Positions 35,091 through 45,681 of a DNA stretch of 64,000 bases are shown here, piece by piece. Made by a program: the position numbers and the translations under genes. Under the pieces are notes generated by a model. That model was not told the origin of the DNA. It searched no databases and saw only the letters and a list, made by a program, of their open reading frames with translations. The stretch lies in assembly GCF_024169315.1 (NCBI RefSeq), contig NZ_JALJWR010000001.1, positions 4,204,501-4,268,500 of the forward strand, given 5' to 3'. This DNA comes from Pseudomonas migulae (GTDB taxonomy: Bacteria; Pseudomonadota; Gammaproteobacteria; Pseudomonadales; Pseudomonadaceae). Numbering within the stretch: the first letter of the stretch is position 1; each line of letters begins with the position of its first letter.

Positions 35091-36545
35091 ATGAAACTAA
35101 TCGTAAAAGTCTTCCCCGAGATCACCATCAAGAGCCGCCCGGTACGGATGCGTTTCATCCGCCAGTTGGCCAAAAACATCCGCACCGTGCTCCGTGACCT
35201 GGACCCGGCCGTGGTGGTGAACGGTGTGTGGGACAATCTCGAGCTTGAAACCCGCGTCACTGAGCCCAAAGTCCTGAAGGACATGACCGAGCGCCTGAGC
35301 TGCATGCCGGGTATCGCGCATTTCCTGCAGGTCGACGAATACCCGTTGGGCGACTTCGATGACATCGTCGCCAAGTGCAAGCTGCATTTCGGTGATTCGC
35401 TGGCCGGGAAGATTTTTTCGGTGCGCTGCAAACGCGCCGGCAAGCATGAATTCAGTTCGATGGATGTCGAGAAATACGTCGGCAGCCAACTGCGTCGTCA
35501 GTGCGGCGCCGCCGGAATCTCGCTGAAAGAGCCGGAAATCGAAGTTCGCCTCGAAATTCGCGACAAACGGTTGTTCGTGATCCACAGCCAGCACAACAGC
35601 ATCGGCGGATATCCGCTGGGTGCACTGGAACAGACACTTGTGCTGATGTCCGGCGGCTTCGATTCCACTGTTGCTGCCTACCAGATCATGCGCCGCGGCC
35701 TGATGAGCCATTTCTGCTTCTTCAATCTGGGCGGGCGGGCCCATGAACTGGGCGTCATGGAAGTCGCGCACTTCATCTGGAAGAAGTACGGCAGCTCCCA
35801 ACGCGTGTTATTTGTCAGTGTGCCGTTCGAGGAAGTACTGGGAGAAATTCTCGGGAAAGTCGATAACAGTCATATGGGTGTAGTTTTGAAGCGTATGATG
35901 TTGCGCGCTGCTTCCCGTATTGCCGATCGGCTGGAGATCGAAGCGCTGGTTACCGGCGAAGCGATTTCCCAGGTGTCGAGCCAGACGCTGCCGAACCTGT
36001 CCGTGATCGACTGCGTGACCGACAAGCTGGTCTTGCGTCCGCTGATCGCCAGTCACAAGCAGGACATCATCGACCTGGCCAACGAAATCGGCACTGCCGA
36101 CTTCGCCAAGCACATGCCGGAGTATTGCGGGGTCATCTCGGTGAACCCCAAGACCCACGCCAAGCGTCCGCGCGTGGAGCATGAAGAGAAAGAATTCGAC
36201 ATGGCGGTCCTCGAGCGTGCGCTCGAGAACGCCAAACTGGTGCCGATCGATCGCGTGATCGACGAATTGGGCCAGGACTTGCAGATCGAAGAAGTCAGCG
36301 AAGCACTGGCGGGCCAGATCATCATCGACATCCGTCACCCGGATGCCGCTGAAGACGAGCCGCTGGAACTCGCTGGCATTGAGGTACAAGCGATGCCGTT
36401 TTATGCATTGAACGCTCGTTTCAAGGAACTGGACCCTACTCGCCAGTACCTGTTGTATTGCGACAAAGGCGTGATGAGTCGCCTGCATGCCCACCATTTG
36501 CTCAGTGAGGGGCATGCCAATGTGCGCGTTTATCGACCGAGCTAA
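35091..36545 (+). CDS. thiI: tRNA 4-thiouridine synthase / thiamine sulfurtransferase
   Basis: This 484-residue protein has a ferredoxin-like/THUMP N-terminus (about 1-165), a PP-loop ATPase domain with [16 protein letters not shown], and a C-terminal rhodanese domain (about 400-484) with [16 protein letters not shown] holding the catalytic Cys. [15 protein letters not shown] has the second conserved Cys. It makes s4U8 in tRNA and provides sulfur for the thiazole of thiamine. The ATG at 35091 fits the family start [15 protein letters not shown]; the frame is open to 35028. Confidence 0.97.
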   Translation: MKLIVKVFPEITIKSRPVRMRFIRQLAKNIRTVLRDLDPAVVVNGVWDNLELETRVTEPKVLKDMTERLSCMPGIAHFLQVDEYPLGDFDDIVAKCKLHFGDSLAGKIFSVRCKRAGKHEFSSMDVEKYVGSQLRRQCGAAGISLKEPEIEVRLEIRDKRLFVIHSQHNSIGGYPLGALEQTLVLMSGGFDSTVAAYQIMRRGLMSHFCFFNLGGRAHELGVMEVAHFIWKKYGSSQRVLFVSVPFEEVLGEILGKVDNSHMGVVLKRMMLRAASRIADRLEIEALVTGEAISQVSSQTLPNLSVIDCVTDKLVLRPLIASHKQDIIDLANEIGTADFAKHMPEYCGVISVNPKTHAKRPRVEHEEKEFDMAVLERALENAKLVPIDRVIDELGQDLQIEEVSEALAGQIIIDIRHPDAAEDEPLELAGIEVQAMPFYALNARFKELDPTRQYLLYCDKGVMSRLHAHHLLSEGHANVRVYRPS

Positions 36546-36684
36546 GTGCCCGGGGCTGTTTGCCTGTGGCCTGCGTCACCGGCCCCCCGACGCTGCCGTC
36601 AAGCTGTAACGGCCTTGCCGGACTCTACTGTTAATCGCTGCCAAGACTTGTCAGCACACCGAATCCTCTGATCGAGATACACAA

Positions 36685-38505
36685 GTGATCGAAAATCTAC
36701 GCAACATCGCCATCATTGCTCACGTTGACCATGGTAAAACCACCCTGGTAGACAAACTCTTGCGTCAATCCGGCACCCTGGAGCGCAACGAGCTCAACGA
36801 CGAGCGCGTGATGGACTCCAACGACCAGGAGAAAGAGCGCGGTATTACCATTCTGGCGAAAAACACCGCCATCAACTGGAACGGCTTCCACATCAACATC
36901 GTGGACACCCCGGGCCACGCCGACTTCGGCGGCGAAGTTGAACGCGTAATGTCGATGGTTGACTCCGTTCTGCTGCTGGTTGACGCTCAAGACGGCCCTA
37001 TGCCGCAAACCCGTTTCGTGACCAAGAAGGCTTTCGAAGCCGGCCTGCGTCCGATCGTGGTCATCAACAAGGTTGACCGTCCAGGCGCGCGTCCGGACTG
37101 GGTTCTGGACCAGATCTTCGACCTGTTCGACAACCTCGGTGCTACCGAAGAACAGCTGGACTTCAAAGTCGTCTACGCCTCGGCCCTGAACGGCATTGCC
37201 GGTCTGGAACACACCGACATGGCTGAAGACATGACCCCGCTGTACCAGTCGATCGTCGACAACGTACCTGCGCCGAAAGTCGACCGTGACGGTCCGTTCC
37301 AGATGCAGATCTCCGCTCTGGACTACAACAGCTTCCTGGGTGTTATCGGCGTTGGCCGTATCGCTCGTGGTCGCATCAAGCCGAACACTCCGGTTGTCGC
37401 TATCGACGCCGACGGCAAGAAGCGTAACGGCCGTATCCTGAAGCTGATGGGTCACCACGGTCTGCACCGTATCGACGTTGAAGAAGCAGCTGCCGGCGAC
37501 ATCGTCTGCATCAGCGGCTTCGACCAGCTGTTCATCTCCGACACTCTGTGCGACCCACTGAACGTCGAAGCGATGAAGCCGCTGACCGTTGACGAACCAA
37601 CCGTTTCCATGACCTTCCAGGTAAACGACTCGCCATTCTGCGGTAAAGAAGGCAAGTTCGTGACTTCCCGTAACATCAAGGAACGTCTGGACAAAGAGCT
37701 GCTGTACAACGTTGCTCTGCGCGTTGAAGAAGGCGACTCGGCTGACAAGTTCAAGGTCTCCGGCCGTGGTGAGCTGCACCTCTCGGTACTGATCGAAACC
37801 ATGCGTCGCGAAGGCTTCGAAATGGGTGTTGGTCGTCCGGAAGTGATCATCCGCATGGTTGACGGCGTCAAGCACGAACCGTACGAAAACGTGACCATCG
37901 ACCTGCCGGAAGAATCGCAAGGTTCGATCATGGAACAGATCGGTATCCGTAAGGGCGACCTGACCAACATGGTTCCGGATGGCAAGGGCCGTGTGCGCCT
38001 TGAGTACAACATCCCGGCCCGTGGCCTGATCGGTTTCCGTAACGAGTTCCTGACCCTGACCTCCGGTGCAGGCATCCTGACCTCGATCTTCGACCGTTAC
38101 GACGTGATGAAGTCCGGCGACATGTCCGGCCGTCAGAACGGCGTGCTGGTTTCGGTTGCTACCGGTAAGGCTCTGACTTACTCGCTGGAAACCCTGCAAG
38201 CTCGCGGCAAACTGTTCCTGGGTCACGGTGAAGACGTGTACGAAGGTCAAATCGTCGGCATCAACAGCCGCGACAACGACCTGGGCGTCAACCCAACCAA
38301 AGGCAAGAAGCTCGACAACATGCGTGCTTCGGGTAAAGACGAAACCATCGCTCTGGTTCCGCCTATCCGTTTCACCCTGGAACAAGCTCTGGAATTCGTT
38401 CAAGAAGACGAATTGTGCGAAGTCACTCCTAAGTCCATCCGTCTTCGCAAGAAGATCCTGGGCGAAAGCGAGCGTACCCGCGCTGCCAAGAAAAGCGGCA
38501 ACTGA
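36685..38505 (+). CDS. typA: Translational GTPase TypA/BipA
   Basis: This 606-residue ribosome-associated GTPase has the G1 motif AHVDHGKTT at about 12-20, G3 [13 protein letters not shown]4 [12 protein letters not shown], then the EF-G-like domains and the BipA-specific C-terminal domain ending [21 protein letters not shown]. The start is GTG at 36685; no ATG fits the family N-terminus [15 protein letters not shown]. It is monocistronic, with its own terminator. Confidence 0.97.
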   Translation: MIENLRNIAIIAHVDHGKTTLVDKLLRQSGTLERNELNDERVMDSNDQEKERGITILAKNTAINWNGFHINIVDTPGHADFGGEVERVMSMVDSVLLLVDAQDGPMPQTRFVTKKAFEAGLRPIVVINKVDRPGARPDWVLDQIFDLFDNLGATEEQLDFKVVYASALNGIAGLEHTDMAEDMTPLYQSIVDNVPAPKVDRDGPFQMQISALDYNSFLGVIGVGRIARGRIKPNTPVVAIDADGKKRNGRILKLMGHHGLHRIDVEEAAAGDIVCISGFDQLFISDTLCDPLNVEAMKPLTVDEPTVSMTFQVNDSPFCGKEGKFVTSRNIKERLDKELLYNVALRVEEGDSADKFKVSGRGELHLSVLIETMRREGFEMGVGRPEVIIRMVDGVKHEPYENVTIDLPEESQGSIMEQIGIRKGDLTNMVPDGKGRVRLEYNIPARGLIGFRNEFLTLTSGAGILTSIFDRYDVMKSGDMSGRQNGVLVSVATGKALTYSLETLQARGKLFLGHGEDVYEGQIVGINSRDNDLGVNPTKGKKLDNMRASGKDETIALVPPIRFTLEQALEFVQEDELCEVTPKSIRLRKKILGESERTRAAKKSGN

Positions 38506-38527
38506 GTTTCGACTTAGTTAAGGCTTG

Positions 38528-38564
38528 AAAAAACGCCCCCGACCGCAAGGTCGGGGGCGTTTTT
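38528..38564 (+). terminator. Terminator of typA
   Basis: AACGCCCCCGACC-GCAA-GGTCGGGGGCGTT is a 13-bp stem followed by TTTTG, 23 nt after the stop codon. Confidence 0.96.
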
Positions 38565-38601
38565 GTTTGTCTGGGAGTTGTGCGGTGTTTGTGCGGGCCC
38601 C

Positions 38602-38692
38602 TTCGCGGGCAAGCCCGCTCCCACAGTGATTTGTGGTGTTCACAAAATTTGAATTCAGTGCCGAACCCTGTGGGAGCGGGCTTGTCCGCGAT
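38602..38692. repeat. REP pair (GGGAGCGG type, outward)
   Basis: TTCGCGGGCAAGCCCGCTCC and TGTGGGAGCGGGCTTGTCCG face each other across a short spacer after the typA terminator. Confidence 0.9.
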
Positions 38693-38721
38693 GAGGACCT
38701 GTCAGGCAGCGAGGTTCCGGA

Positions 38722-39165
38722 TCAGAATTTCTCGAGGGGACGACGGGAGCTGCTGGTCTCACGCGCCACTTCTTTCGGCTTGTAAGCGCAATACCCCGGC
38801 CGCGGCCCGATTTTCGGGTGATTGCGGCAGGTGTCCGGGCGCTTTTCATAAATAGTGCACAGACGGCTCTTACGATCCAGGTACAGGCAATCGTTGTTGC
38901 TCATGCGCTGAAGGGTGAAGATCTCGGTCTTCTGGCTGTAACGCTCGACGATCCCTTCCTTCTGCAGCCGCTTGGCGATGTTCTTCGCCGGTTCGCCGCG
39001 CTCGAACTCGTCGACGATGCCGATGCGGATCAGATCCTTGATCTTGACCTCGACCGGCAGGGTGCAGCAGCTGGATACACACGAGCCGCACATCGGCGCA
39101 GAATATTTGGCCCAGGTATCGAGACGATCGATCTCTGCGGCGGCGATCAGGTTGGGCTTCATCAT
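38722..39165 (-). CDS. YkgJ family cysteine cluster protein
   Basis: This 147-residue cytoplasmic protein has a CxxCxxxCC cluster (MCGSCVSSCCTLPVEV), then ...NDCLYLDRKSRLCTIYEKRPDTCRNHP and a last Cys in GYCAYKP (cited in parts). This arrangement of eight conserved Cys defines the YkgJ/UPF0153 family, which is thought to bind zinc or an Fe-S cluster. The role is unknown. Two adjacent ATG codons (39165, 39162) are possible starts, and no good ribosome-binding site helps choose. Confidence 0.88.
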   Translation of the reverse strand: MMKPNLIAAAEIDRLDTWAKYSAPMCGSCVSSCCTLPVEVKIKDLIRIGIVDEFERGEPAKNIAKRLQKEGIVERYSQKTEIFTLQRMSNNDCLYLDRKSRLCTIYEKRPDTCRNHPKIGPRPGYCAYKPKEVARETSSSRRPLEKF

Positions 39166-39421
39166 CAGTTGTTACCAGCGTGTGCATCAGGGCGCGCGAT
39201 CATACCGGGACTGGTGGATTTTTGAACAACCTTTCGCCAGATTTTTTCTTTGCCGCCCCATAAACACCGTTAATCCGGCACGGGCCCTGCATTGATTCAG
39301 GCACACGACAATGTAATGCCGGCCGATCTCGCACTATCAGGAAAAACTGCCGAACCAGAGACCACACCGTCTGTCTGACCGTCTAGGCTCAACAACTCCA
39401 CGCTCGCTCGAGGTCCTATCG

Positions 39422-41872
39422 ATGACTCAAGAACCACTTGTTCGCGAAGCAGAGGTGGCCGCATTTCGCGACGCCGTCTTGACCAAGCTCACCTACGCGG
39501 TGGGTAAAGACCCGGATCACGCCTTCGACCACGACTGGTTCGAAGCCATTGCGCTCGCCGCGCGCGATCACATGGTCGAGCACTGGATGGACCACACCCG
39601 GCAGATCTATCGCAAAGGTCAGAAGCGGGTTTATTACCTCTCCCTTGAATTCCTCATCGGCCGCTTGCTCTACGACAGCCTGAGCAACCTCGGCCTGCTC
39701 GACGTCGCCCGCGAAGCCATGACCGAACTCGGTGTCGACATTGAGCGCATCCGCCTGCTGGAGCCCGACGCGGCCCTGGGCAACGGTGGCCTCGGTCGTC
39801 TGGCGGCGTGCTTCATGGAAAGCATGTCGACCCTCGGTATCGCCGGCCACGGCTACGGCATTCGGTATGAGCACGGCTTGTTCCGTCAGGCGATCGTCGA
39901 CGGCTGGCAGCAGGAGCAGACCGAACACTGGCTGGATTTCGGTAACCCATGGGAATTCGAACGGCCAGAAGTCGTTTACCCGATCGGCTTCGGCGGCAGT
40001 GTCGAAACCGTCACCGACGAAAACGGCAAGTCCAAGCAAGTCTGGTCCCCGGCGGAAACCGTACGTGCCATTGCGTATGACACCCCGGTGGTCGGCTGGC
40101 GCGGGGCGAGCGTCAACACGCTGCGCCTGTGGCGTGCCCGTGCGATGGAAGATTTGCACCTTGAGCGCTTCAACGCCGGCGACCACTTGGGTGCGGTCGC
40201 GGAAGTGGCCCGGGCGGAAAGTATTTCCCGTGTGCTCTACCCGGCGGACAGTACCGAAGCCGGCCAGGAGCTGCGCCTGCGCCAGGAATACTTCTTTGTC
40301 GCGGCGTCCCTCCAGGATTTGCTGCGCCGCCACCGCAACATGCACACCTCGGTGCTGACCCTGGGCGATCACGCGGCGATCCAGCTCAACGACACTCACC
40401 CGTCCATTGCCGTGGCCGAACTGATGCGGCAATTGGTCGATGTCTACGACGTGGCGTGGGACGCCGCGTGGCAGGTCACCGTCGACACGCTCTCGTACAC
40501 CAACCACACGCTGTTGCCGGAAGCGCTGGAAACCTGGCCGGTCGGTTTGATGGAGCGGATGCTGCCGCGGCATATGCAGATCATTTACCTGATCAACGCC
40601 CAGCACATCGACTCGCTGCGTGCCACAGGCATTCACGATTTCGACGTGCTGCGCGCGGTGTCGCTGATCGAAGAAGACAACGGCCGCCGCGTGCGCATGG
40701 GTAACCTCGCGTTTCTCGGCTCCCACAGCGTCAACGGCGTGTCCGGGCTGCACACGCAGCTGATGCGCAAGACCGTGTTCTCCGAACTGCACAAGATTTA
40801 TCCGGACCGGATCAACAACAAGACCAACGGCATCACCTTCCGCCGCTGGTTGTATCAGGCCAACTCGGAGTTGACCTCGATGCTGGTCGACGCCCTCGGC
40901 CCTGATCTTCTGGATAACCCGGAAGAGCGCTTGCTCGATCTGGAGCCGTTCGCTGAAAAAGCCGCGTTCCGCAAGGCCTTCGCCGAGCAGCGCCTGCACA
41001 GCAAGAAGGCCCTGGCGTACATCATTCATGAGCGGCTTGGGGTCGCGGTCAACCCGGCGGCGATGTTCGATGTTCAGGTCAAACGGATCCACGAATACAA
41101 ACGTCAGTTGCTCAACCTGCTGCACACTGTCGCGCTGTATCAGGCGATCCGCGCGGAGCCGGAAATCGACTGGGTACCGCGGGTGAAGATCTTCGCCGGC
41201 AAGGCCGCCGCCAGTTATCACCAGGCCAAGCTGATCATCAAACTCACCAACGACATCGCCCGGGTCGTGAACAACGACCCGACCGTGCGCGGTTTGCTCA
41301 AAGTGGTGTTCTTGCCCAACTACAACGTCAGCCTCGCGGAGAGCATCATTCCGGCGGCGGACTTGTCGGAGCAGATTTCCACCGCAGGTTTTGAAGCCTC
41401 GGGCACCAGTAACATGAAATTCGGCCTCAACGGCGCGCTGACCATCGGCACCCTGGACGGCGCCAACGTGGAAATGTGTGAACGCATTGGCGCCGAGCAC
41501 ATGTTTATCTTTGGCCTCAGTGCGCAGCAGGTCGAAGCCCGCAAGCAGAACCACGAGTTCAGCGCGGTGCCGGACATTGCCGCGTCCCATCGGCTCAATG
41601 ATGTGCTGCAAGCGATTCGCGGCGGGGTGTTCTCGCCCGATGATCCGTCCCGCTACTCCGGCTTGATCGACTCGCTGATCGACTACGACCGCTTCCTGGT
41701 CTGCGCCGATTTCGATTCCTATTGGGAGGCGCAGATGCGCGTGGAAGCCCATTGGCACGATTCGAACGAGTGGTGGCGTTCAGCGGTGTTGAACACGTCC
41801 CGGATGGGCTGGTTCTCTTCCGACCGGACTATTCGCGAGTACGCCACGGATATCTGGAAAGCATTGGAGTAA
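39422..41872 (+). CDS. glgP: Glycogen/starch alpha-glucan phosphorylase
   Basis: This 816-residue PLP enzyme releases glucose 1-phosphate from alpha-glucans. It has the N-terminal allosteric region, GNGGLGRLAACFMESM, and the PLP Lys in EASGTSNMKFGLNGAL. KRIHEYKRQLLNLLH, the substrate-binding loop NPKTNGIT-like KTNGITFRRW and DGANVEM are also present. The length is standard for the family. It stands alone here, without other glg genes. Confidence 0.97.
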   Translation: MTQEPLVREAEVAAFRDAVLTKLTYAVGKDPDHAFDHDWFEAIALAARDHMVEHWMDHTRQIYRKGQKRVYYLSLEFLIGRLLYDSLSNLGLLDVAREAMTELGVDIERIRLLEPDAALGNGGLGRLAACFMESMSTLGIAGHGYGIRYEHGLFRQAIVDGWQQEQTEHWLDFGNPWEFERPEVVYPIGFGGSVETVTDENGKSKQVWSPAETVRAIAYDTPVVGWRGASVNTLRLWRARAMEDLHLERFNAGDHLGAVAEVARAESISRVLYPADSTEAGQELRLRQEYFFVAASLQDLLRRHRNMHTSVLTLGDHAAIQLNDTHPSIAVAELMRQLVDVYDVAWDAAWQVTVDTLSYTNHTLLPEALETWPVGLMERMLPRHMQIIYLINAQHIDSLRATGIHDFDVLRAVSLIEEDNGRRVRMGNLAFLGSHSVNGVSGLHTQLMRKTVFSELHKIYPDRINNKTNGITFRRWLYQANSELTSMLVDALGPDLLDNPEERLLDLEPFAEKAAFRKAFAEQRLHSKKALAYIIHERLGVAVNPAAMFDVQVKRIHEYKRQLLNLLHTVALYQAIRAEPEIDWVPRVKIFAGKAAASYHQAKLIIKLTNDIARVVNNDPTVRGLLKVVFLPNYNVSLAESIIPAADLSEQISTAGFEASGTSNMKFGLNGALTIGTLDGANVEMCERIGAEHMFIFGLSAQQVEARKQNHEFSAVPDIAASHRLNDVLQAIRGGVFSPDDPSRYSGLIDSLIDYDRFLVCADFDSYWEAQMRVEAHWHDSNEWWRSAVLNTSRMGWFSSDRTIREYATDIWKALE

Positions 41873-41963
41873 CTTTTAGCAATAATTGCGAGCAAGGTCC
41901 GACGGTTGTTGGGCCTGGCCGATATACTAAGCACCAGTTTCAGTGAGCGCTGCGCCAACGCTT

Positions 41964-42028
41964 TCGCGGGCAAGCCTCGCTCCTACAGGTTATGTGCAAA
42001 TCCTGTAGGAGCGAGGCTTGCCCGCGAA
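41964..42028. repeat. REP pair (TAGGAGCG type, outward)
   Basis: TCGCGGGCAAGCCTCGCTCC and its complement face each other, with 12 nt between. They lie 92 nt after the glgP stop. Confidence 0.93.
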
Positions 42029-42078
42029 GGCGTCAAAGCAGACGCCACAAGGCAATGGGCCGCTTAGGGATATCGACC

Positions 42079-45000
42079 ATGCAATGGATGTTCATGCTGA
42101 TTGGGCTGGTGCTGGGCTGGATACTCGACGAGTCGTTCAGCGATGCGCTGTTGGGCGCGTTGCTCGGGTTGGGGATCGGCCAGGCCATTCGCATCGGCCG
42201 TTTGGGTACGCAGACGGCTGAACAGCGTCTTCTGCTGGAGCAGGCGCAAGTGGCCCTGAGTGGCGTTCAGCAACGCCTGGCCTTGCTGGAGGTGTCTGGC
42301 GTCAAGATGCCAGAAGCCAGCGAACCGCTTGCCGAAGAACCGGTTGCCAGCGACCCCGCCCCCTCTCCTGTATTCATTCTCGAAGAAATCCCGGTCTCGA
42401 CTCCGGAGATGGTCTGGGAGCTTCCTCCCGAACTCGAACCGATCACCGCGACGGCGACGCAAACCAGCCGTCCGCTGCCCGACGATGCCTGGAAAGCCGA
42501 GCCAGTCGCTCGCGAGCCGCAGCAACCTGCCGCTCCGCGCGGCCCGAACTTCATCGACCGGGCCATCAGCGGTGCGCGTGACTGGCTGTTCGGTGGCAAC
42601 ACCGTGCTGCGGGTCGGTGTGGTGCTGTTGTTCCTCGGCCTGGCGTTTTTGCTGCGTTACGCCACCGAAGGCATGGTGGTGCCGATTGAACTGCGTTACG
42701 CCGGGGTGGCGGCGGCTGCATTGGGCTTGCTGGGGCTCGGTTGGTGGCTGCGCCATCGCAACAACCACTATGCGTTGATGCTGCAAGGCACCGGGATTGC
42801 CGTGTTGTACCTGACGGTATTTGCGGCCATGCGTTTGCATCCACTGCTGGATCCTTCGGCCGCGCTGGGCCTGCTGGTGGCGGTGACGGTGTTCTCGGCC
42901 ATTCTCGCAATTACCCAGGATTCCCTGGCCCTGGCATGCGCCGCGGTGCTGGGCGGTTTCGCTGCGCCGATCCTGACGTCTACCGGCGCCGGCAACCACG
43001 TCGCGCTGTTCAGCTACTTCGCCCTGCTCAACGCCGGCATCCTCGCCATCGCCTGGTTCAAGGCCTGGCGGCTGCTCAACCTGATCGGCTTCGTCGGCAC
43101 CTTCGGCATCGGTTTCGCCTGGGGCCTGCGCTCCTACACGCCGGAATTGCTGTGGAGCACCGAACCGTTCCTGATTCTGTTCTTCCTGATGTACCTGGCC
43201 ATCGGCCTGCTGTTCGCCCGGCGCAAGTTGCTGGAAATGAGCGACGCGCCCGAGGACGACAGCCGCGAAGCACTGCTGCGCTGGTCGGCACGCAAGGGTG
43301 ACTACGTCGACGGCACGATGCTGTTCGGTCCTCCGCTGGTGGGATTCGGATTGCAGTTCGCGCTGGTCCAGCACCTGGAGTTCGCCGCTGCCTTCAGCGC
43401 CCTCGCGCTGGGCATGATCTACATGGGGCTCGCGCGTCTGCTGATGGGCGGACGGGCATTGCTGCTGGCGGAAACCTGTCTGGCGCTGGGCGTGATCTTT
43501 GCCAGCCTGGCGATTCCGCTGGGCCTCGACGCGCGCTGGACCTCGGCCGCCTGGGCCGTGGAAGGCGCGGGGATTTTCTGGCTTGGCCTGCGTCAGCAAC
43601 GACCGCTGGCCCGGGCGTTTGCCTTGCTGCTGCAACTGGGGGCGGCGCTGGCGTTTCTCGGCGAGTTGCGGATCGGTGAAAGCAGCCTGCTCGACGGCGC
43701 ACCGCTGGGCGCGTTGATGCTCGGCTTGGCATTGCTGTTCAGTTTCTACCAATTGCGCAACGCCTTGCCCGGGCAAACGTCGGAGTGGGAGCGCAAAGGT
43801 CTGCCGGTGTTGGCGTGCCTGGGCCTGACCTTTCTCTATCTGCTGGCGCCGCTGTTCTTCTTCACCCACGGAACGGCGATCAGTTGGGCTCTAGCCGGAC
43901 TGGCGACCTTGTTTGTCGGCTTGCGCCTGCAATCGCGGACCTTCCTGTTTACCGCGTTCGCTGTGCAGTTGCTGGGTGGCGCGTTGTTCCTGCTGCGTCT
44001 GCAAGGCGCAAGCGGTGAGTCCGGCGCGGTATTCAGCGCGGGTTGGAGCGGCTTGCTCAGCGCGTCCCTGATCGGTCTGGCGTTGATCGCCGGCATGCTG
44101 CTGGCAGCGCGGGACGACATGGTACGCAGCGACGTCCGGCTGTTGCGCGGTTTGTCGGTGGTGTTGCTGGCCGGTCTGGTGCTGATCAATCTGGCGGTGC
44201 TGTTCGTGCTGCCGTGGCAAACCGCGAGCGCGGTGTGGGCGGCCAGTGGTTTGTTCATTATCTGGCTGAGCCTGCATCTGAAGCAGCGCGTGAGTTTTGT
44301 CTTCGGTCTGCTGCTGCAGGTGATCGGCGGTGCGGCGTTCCTGTTCGCCGGGCCGGAGCTGCTCGGGCCGCTGGCCAGCGAAGGGTTGAAACCGTTGGCG
44401 CATAGCGGTTTCTGGACGCCGTTGGTGTTGGGCCTGGCCGCGTTGGTCGGGGCCTGGCGCTTGCAAATCGGCAACCACGCTTCGGCGTTCGATGTGCTGA
44501 GCTTGCAGCGCTTGTCCGAAGTGTTGCTGGTGTGGGGCGCCGGTTGGTGGGCGCTGGCGTGGATCAGTGAAGTGCTGCGTTTTGCACCGGAGAATGTTCA
44601 AGCGACCTTGTTGCTGGCGGTCGCGACGGTGAGTGTGGCGTTGTGGGCCGTATTGGCGTTGCGCCTGAAATGGCCGTCTCTGGGCTTGCTCTGCACTTTG
44701 CTGATTCCTGCGGCCGGTGTGGTGTTGCTCGCCGCCTGGCACTCGCGTTATCACCCGGCGGCGGATGTCGGTTGGCTGGCCTGGGCGGCGATATTCGTCG
44801 TGCATTTCATCTCGCTGCGGCGTCTGGCGCCGATGCTGCCGGCGCGGGCCCTGAGCACTGCTCATGTGCTCGGCTGCTGGCTATTGATCGGGGTGCTGGC
44901 GCTGGAGTTGCGTTACGGCTTGCTGCTGCTATCCGAGCAGTACAACGCCTGGCGCTGGTTGGGCTGGGCGATTCTGCCGAGCCTGTACCTGGTGCTGATG

Positions 45001-45681
45001 GCGGCGCCACGCAACTGGCCTTGGCCGGTGTCGGCTTACTCGCGCGAATACCGACTTTACGCGGCGGCACCTCTGGCGGTGCTGATGCTCGGCTGGTTCT
45101 GGCTGGCGAACATCGTCAGCGACGGCACGGCCGAACCGTTGCCCTACGTGCCGCTGATCAACCCGCTGGAATTGGGCCTGCTGTTTGCGCTGTTCGGGGT
45201 TTATGTCTGGGCGCGCAGCGCGGTGACGCAGCTGGCGATCCGCAAGGACACCTTCGATCACGCTACACAACTGATCGCGGGCGTCTCGCTGTTCGCGTTC
45301 TTCACCGCGTTGGTGAACCGCACGGCTCACCATTGGGGTGGCGTGCCGTTCGAGCTGGATTTGCTGCTCGCGTCGATGCAGGTGCAGGCCGGTCTTTCGA
45401 TCGTCTGGACCTTGATGGCCCTGAGCCTGATGATCGGCGGCCATCTGCGTCATCGTCGCGAAGTCTGGCTGATCGGCGCGGCGTTGATCGGCGTGGTGGT
45501 GGCCAAGTTGTTCTTTGTCGAACTGAGTAACCGTGGCGGACTCGCCCGGATCGTCTCGTTTATCGGCGTGGGTGTGTTGCTGTTGGTGGTGGGCTATTTT
45601 GCCCCGTTGCCACCCAAGCGCGCCGACGCTGCGCCGGAATCAGAAAAACCGGCTCCGCAAACCGAAGGAGTGTCGTCTTGA
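42079..45681 (+). CDS. DUF2339 large polytopic membrane protein
   Basis: This 1200-residue inner-membrane protein has two N-terminal hydrophobic segments (about 4-35), a coiled-coil-like region (about 45-75) and a proline/glutamate-rich linker (about 75-155). It then has a C-terminal part with more than 20 predicted TM helices, starting NTVLRVGVVLLFLGLAFLLR. The block matches DUF2339. The role is unknown. The stop overlaps the start of the DUF3999 gene by 4 nt (TTGA), so the two are coupled. The ATG at 42079 has TAGGGA upstream; the frame reads open to 41992 through the REP. Confidence 0.88.
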   Translation: MQWMFMLIGLVLGWILDESFSDALLGALLGLGIGQAIRIGRLGTQTAEQRLLLEQAQVALSGVQQRLALLEVSGVKMPEASEPLAEEPVASDPAPSPVFILEEIPVSTPEMVWELPPELEPITATATQTSRPLPDDAWKAEPVAREPQQPAAPRGPNFIDRAISGARDWLFGGNTVLRVGVVLLFLGLAFLLRYATEGMVVPIELRYAGVAAAALGLLGLGWWLRHRNNHYALMLQGTGIAVLYLTVFAAMRLHPLLDPSAALGLLVAVTVFSAILAITQDSLALACAAVLGGFAAPILTSTGAGNHVALFSYFALLNAGILAIAWFKAWRLLNLIGFVGTFGIGFAWGLRSYTPELLWSTEPFLILFFLMYLAIGLLFARRKLLEMSDAPEDDSREALLRWSARKGDYVDGTMLFGPPLVGFGLQFALVQHLEFAAAFSALALGMIYMGLARLLMGGRALLLAETCLALGVIFASLAIPLGLDARWTSAAWAVEGAGIFWLGLRQQRPLARAFALLLQLGAALAFLGELRIGESSLLDGAPLGALMLGLALLFSFYQLRNALPGQTSEWERKGLPVLACLGLTFLYLLAPLFFFTHGTAISWALAGLATLFVGLRLQSRTFLFTAFAVQLLGGALFLLRLQGASGESGAVFSAGWSGLLSASLIGLALIAGMLLAARDDMVRSDVRLLRGLSVVLLAGLVLINLAVLFVLPWQTASAVWAASGLFIIWLSLHLKQRVSFVFGLLLQVIGGAAFLFAGPELLGPLASEGLKPLAHSGFWTPLVLGLAALVGAWRLQIGNHASAFDVLSLQRLSEVLLVWGAGWWALAWISEVLRFAPENVQATLLLAVATVSVALWAVLALRLKWPSLGLLCTLLIPAAGVVLLAAWHSRYHPAADVGWLAWAAIFVVHFISLRRLAPMLPARALSTAHVLGCWLLIGVLALELRYGLLLLSEQYNAWRWLGWAILPSLYLVLMAAPRNWPWPVSAYSREYRLYAAAPLAVLMLGWFWLANIVSDGTAEPLPYVPLINPLELGLLFALFGVYVWARSAVTQLAIRKDTFDHATQLIAGVSLFAFFTALVNRTAHHWGGVPFELDLLLASMQVQAGLSIVWTLMALSLMIGGHLRHRREVWLIGAALIGVVVAKLFFVELSNRGGLARIVSFIGVGVLLLVVGYFAPLPPKRADAAPESEKPAPQTEGVSS

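Noticed and set aside
36546..36684. Promoter and operator for typA
   Set aside because: No convincing -10/-35 pair or sigma-54 element could be identified in this gap, so none is called.
39416..41758. 780-codon open frame antisense to glgP
   Set aside because: It mirrors third-position GC bias of glgP and has no ribosome-binding site or known motif.
41992..42078. Upstream extension of the DUF2339 gene through a REP pair
   Set aside because: The added residues come from REP sequence; the ATG at 42079 has a ribosome-binding site and starts the first hydrophobic segment.
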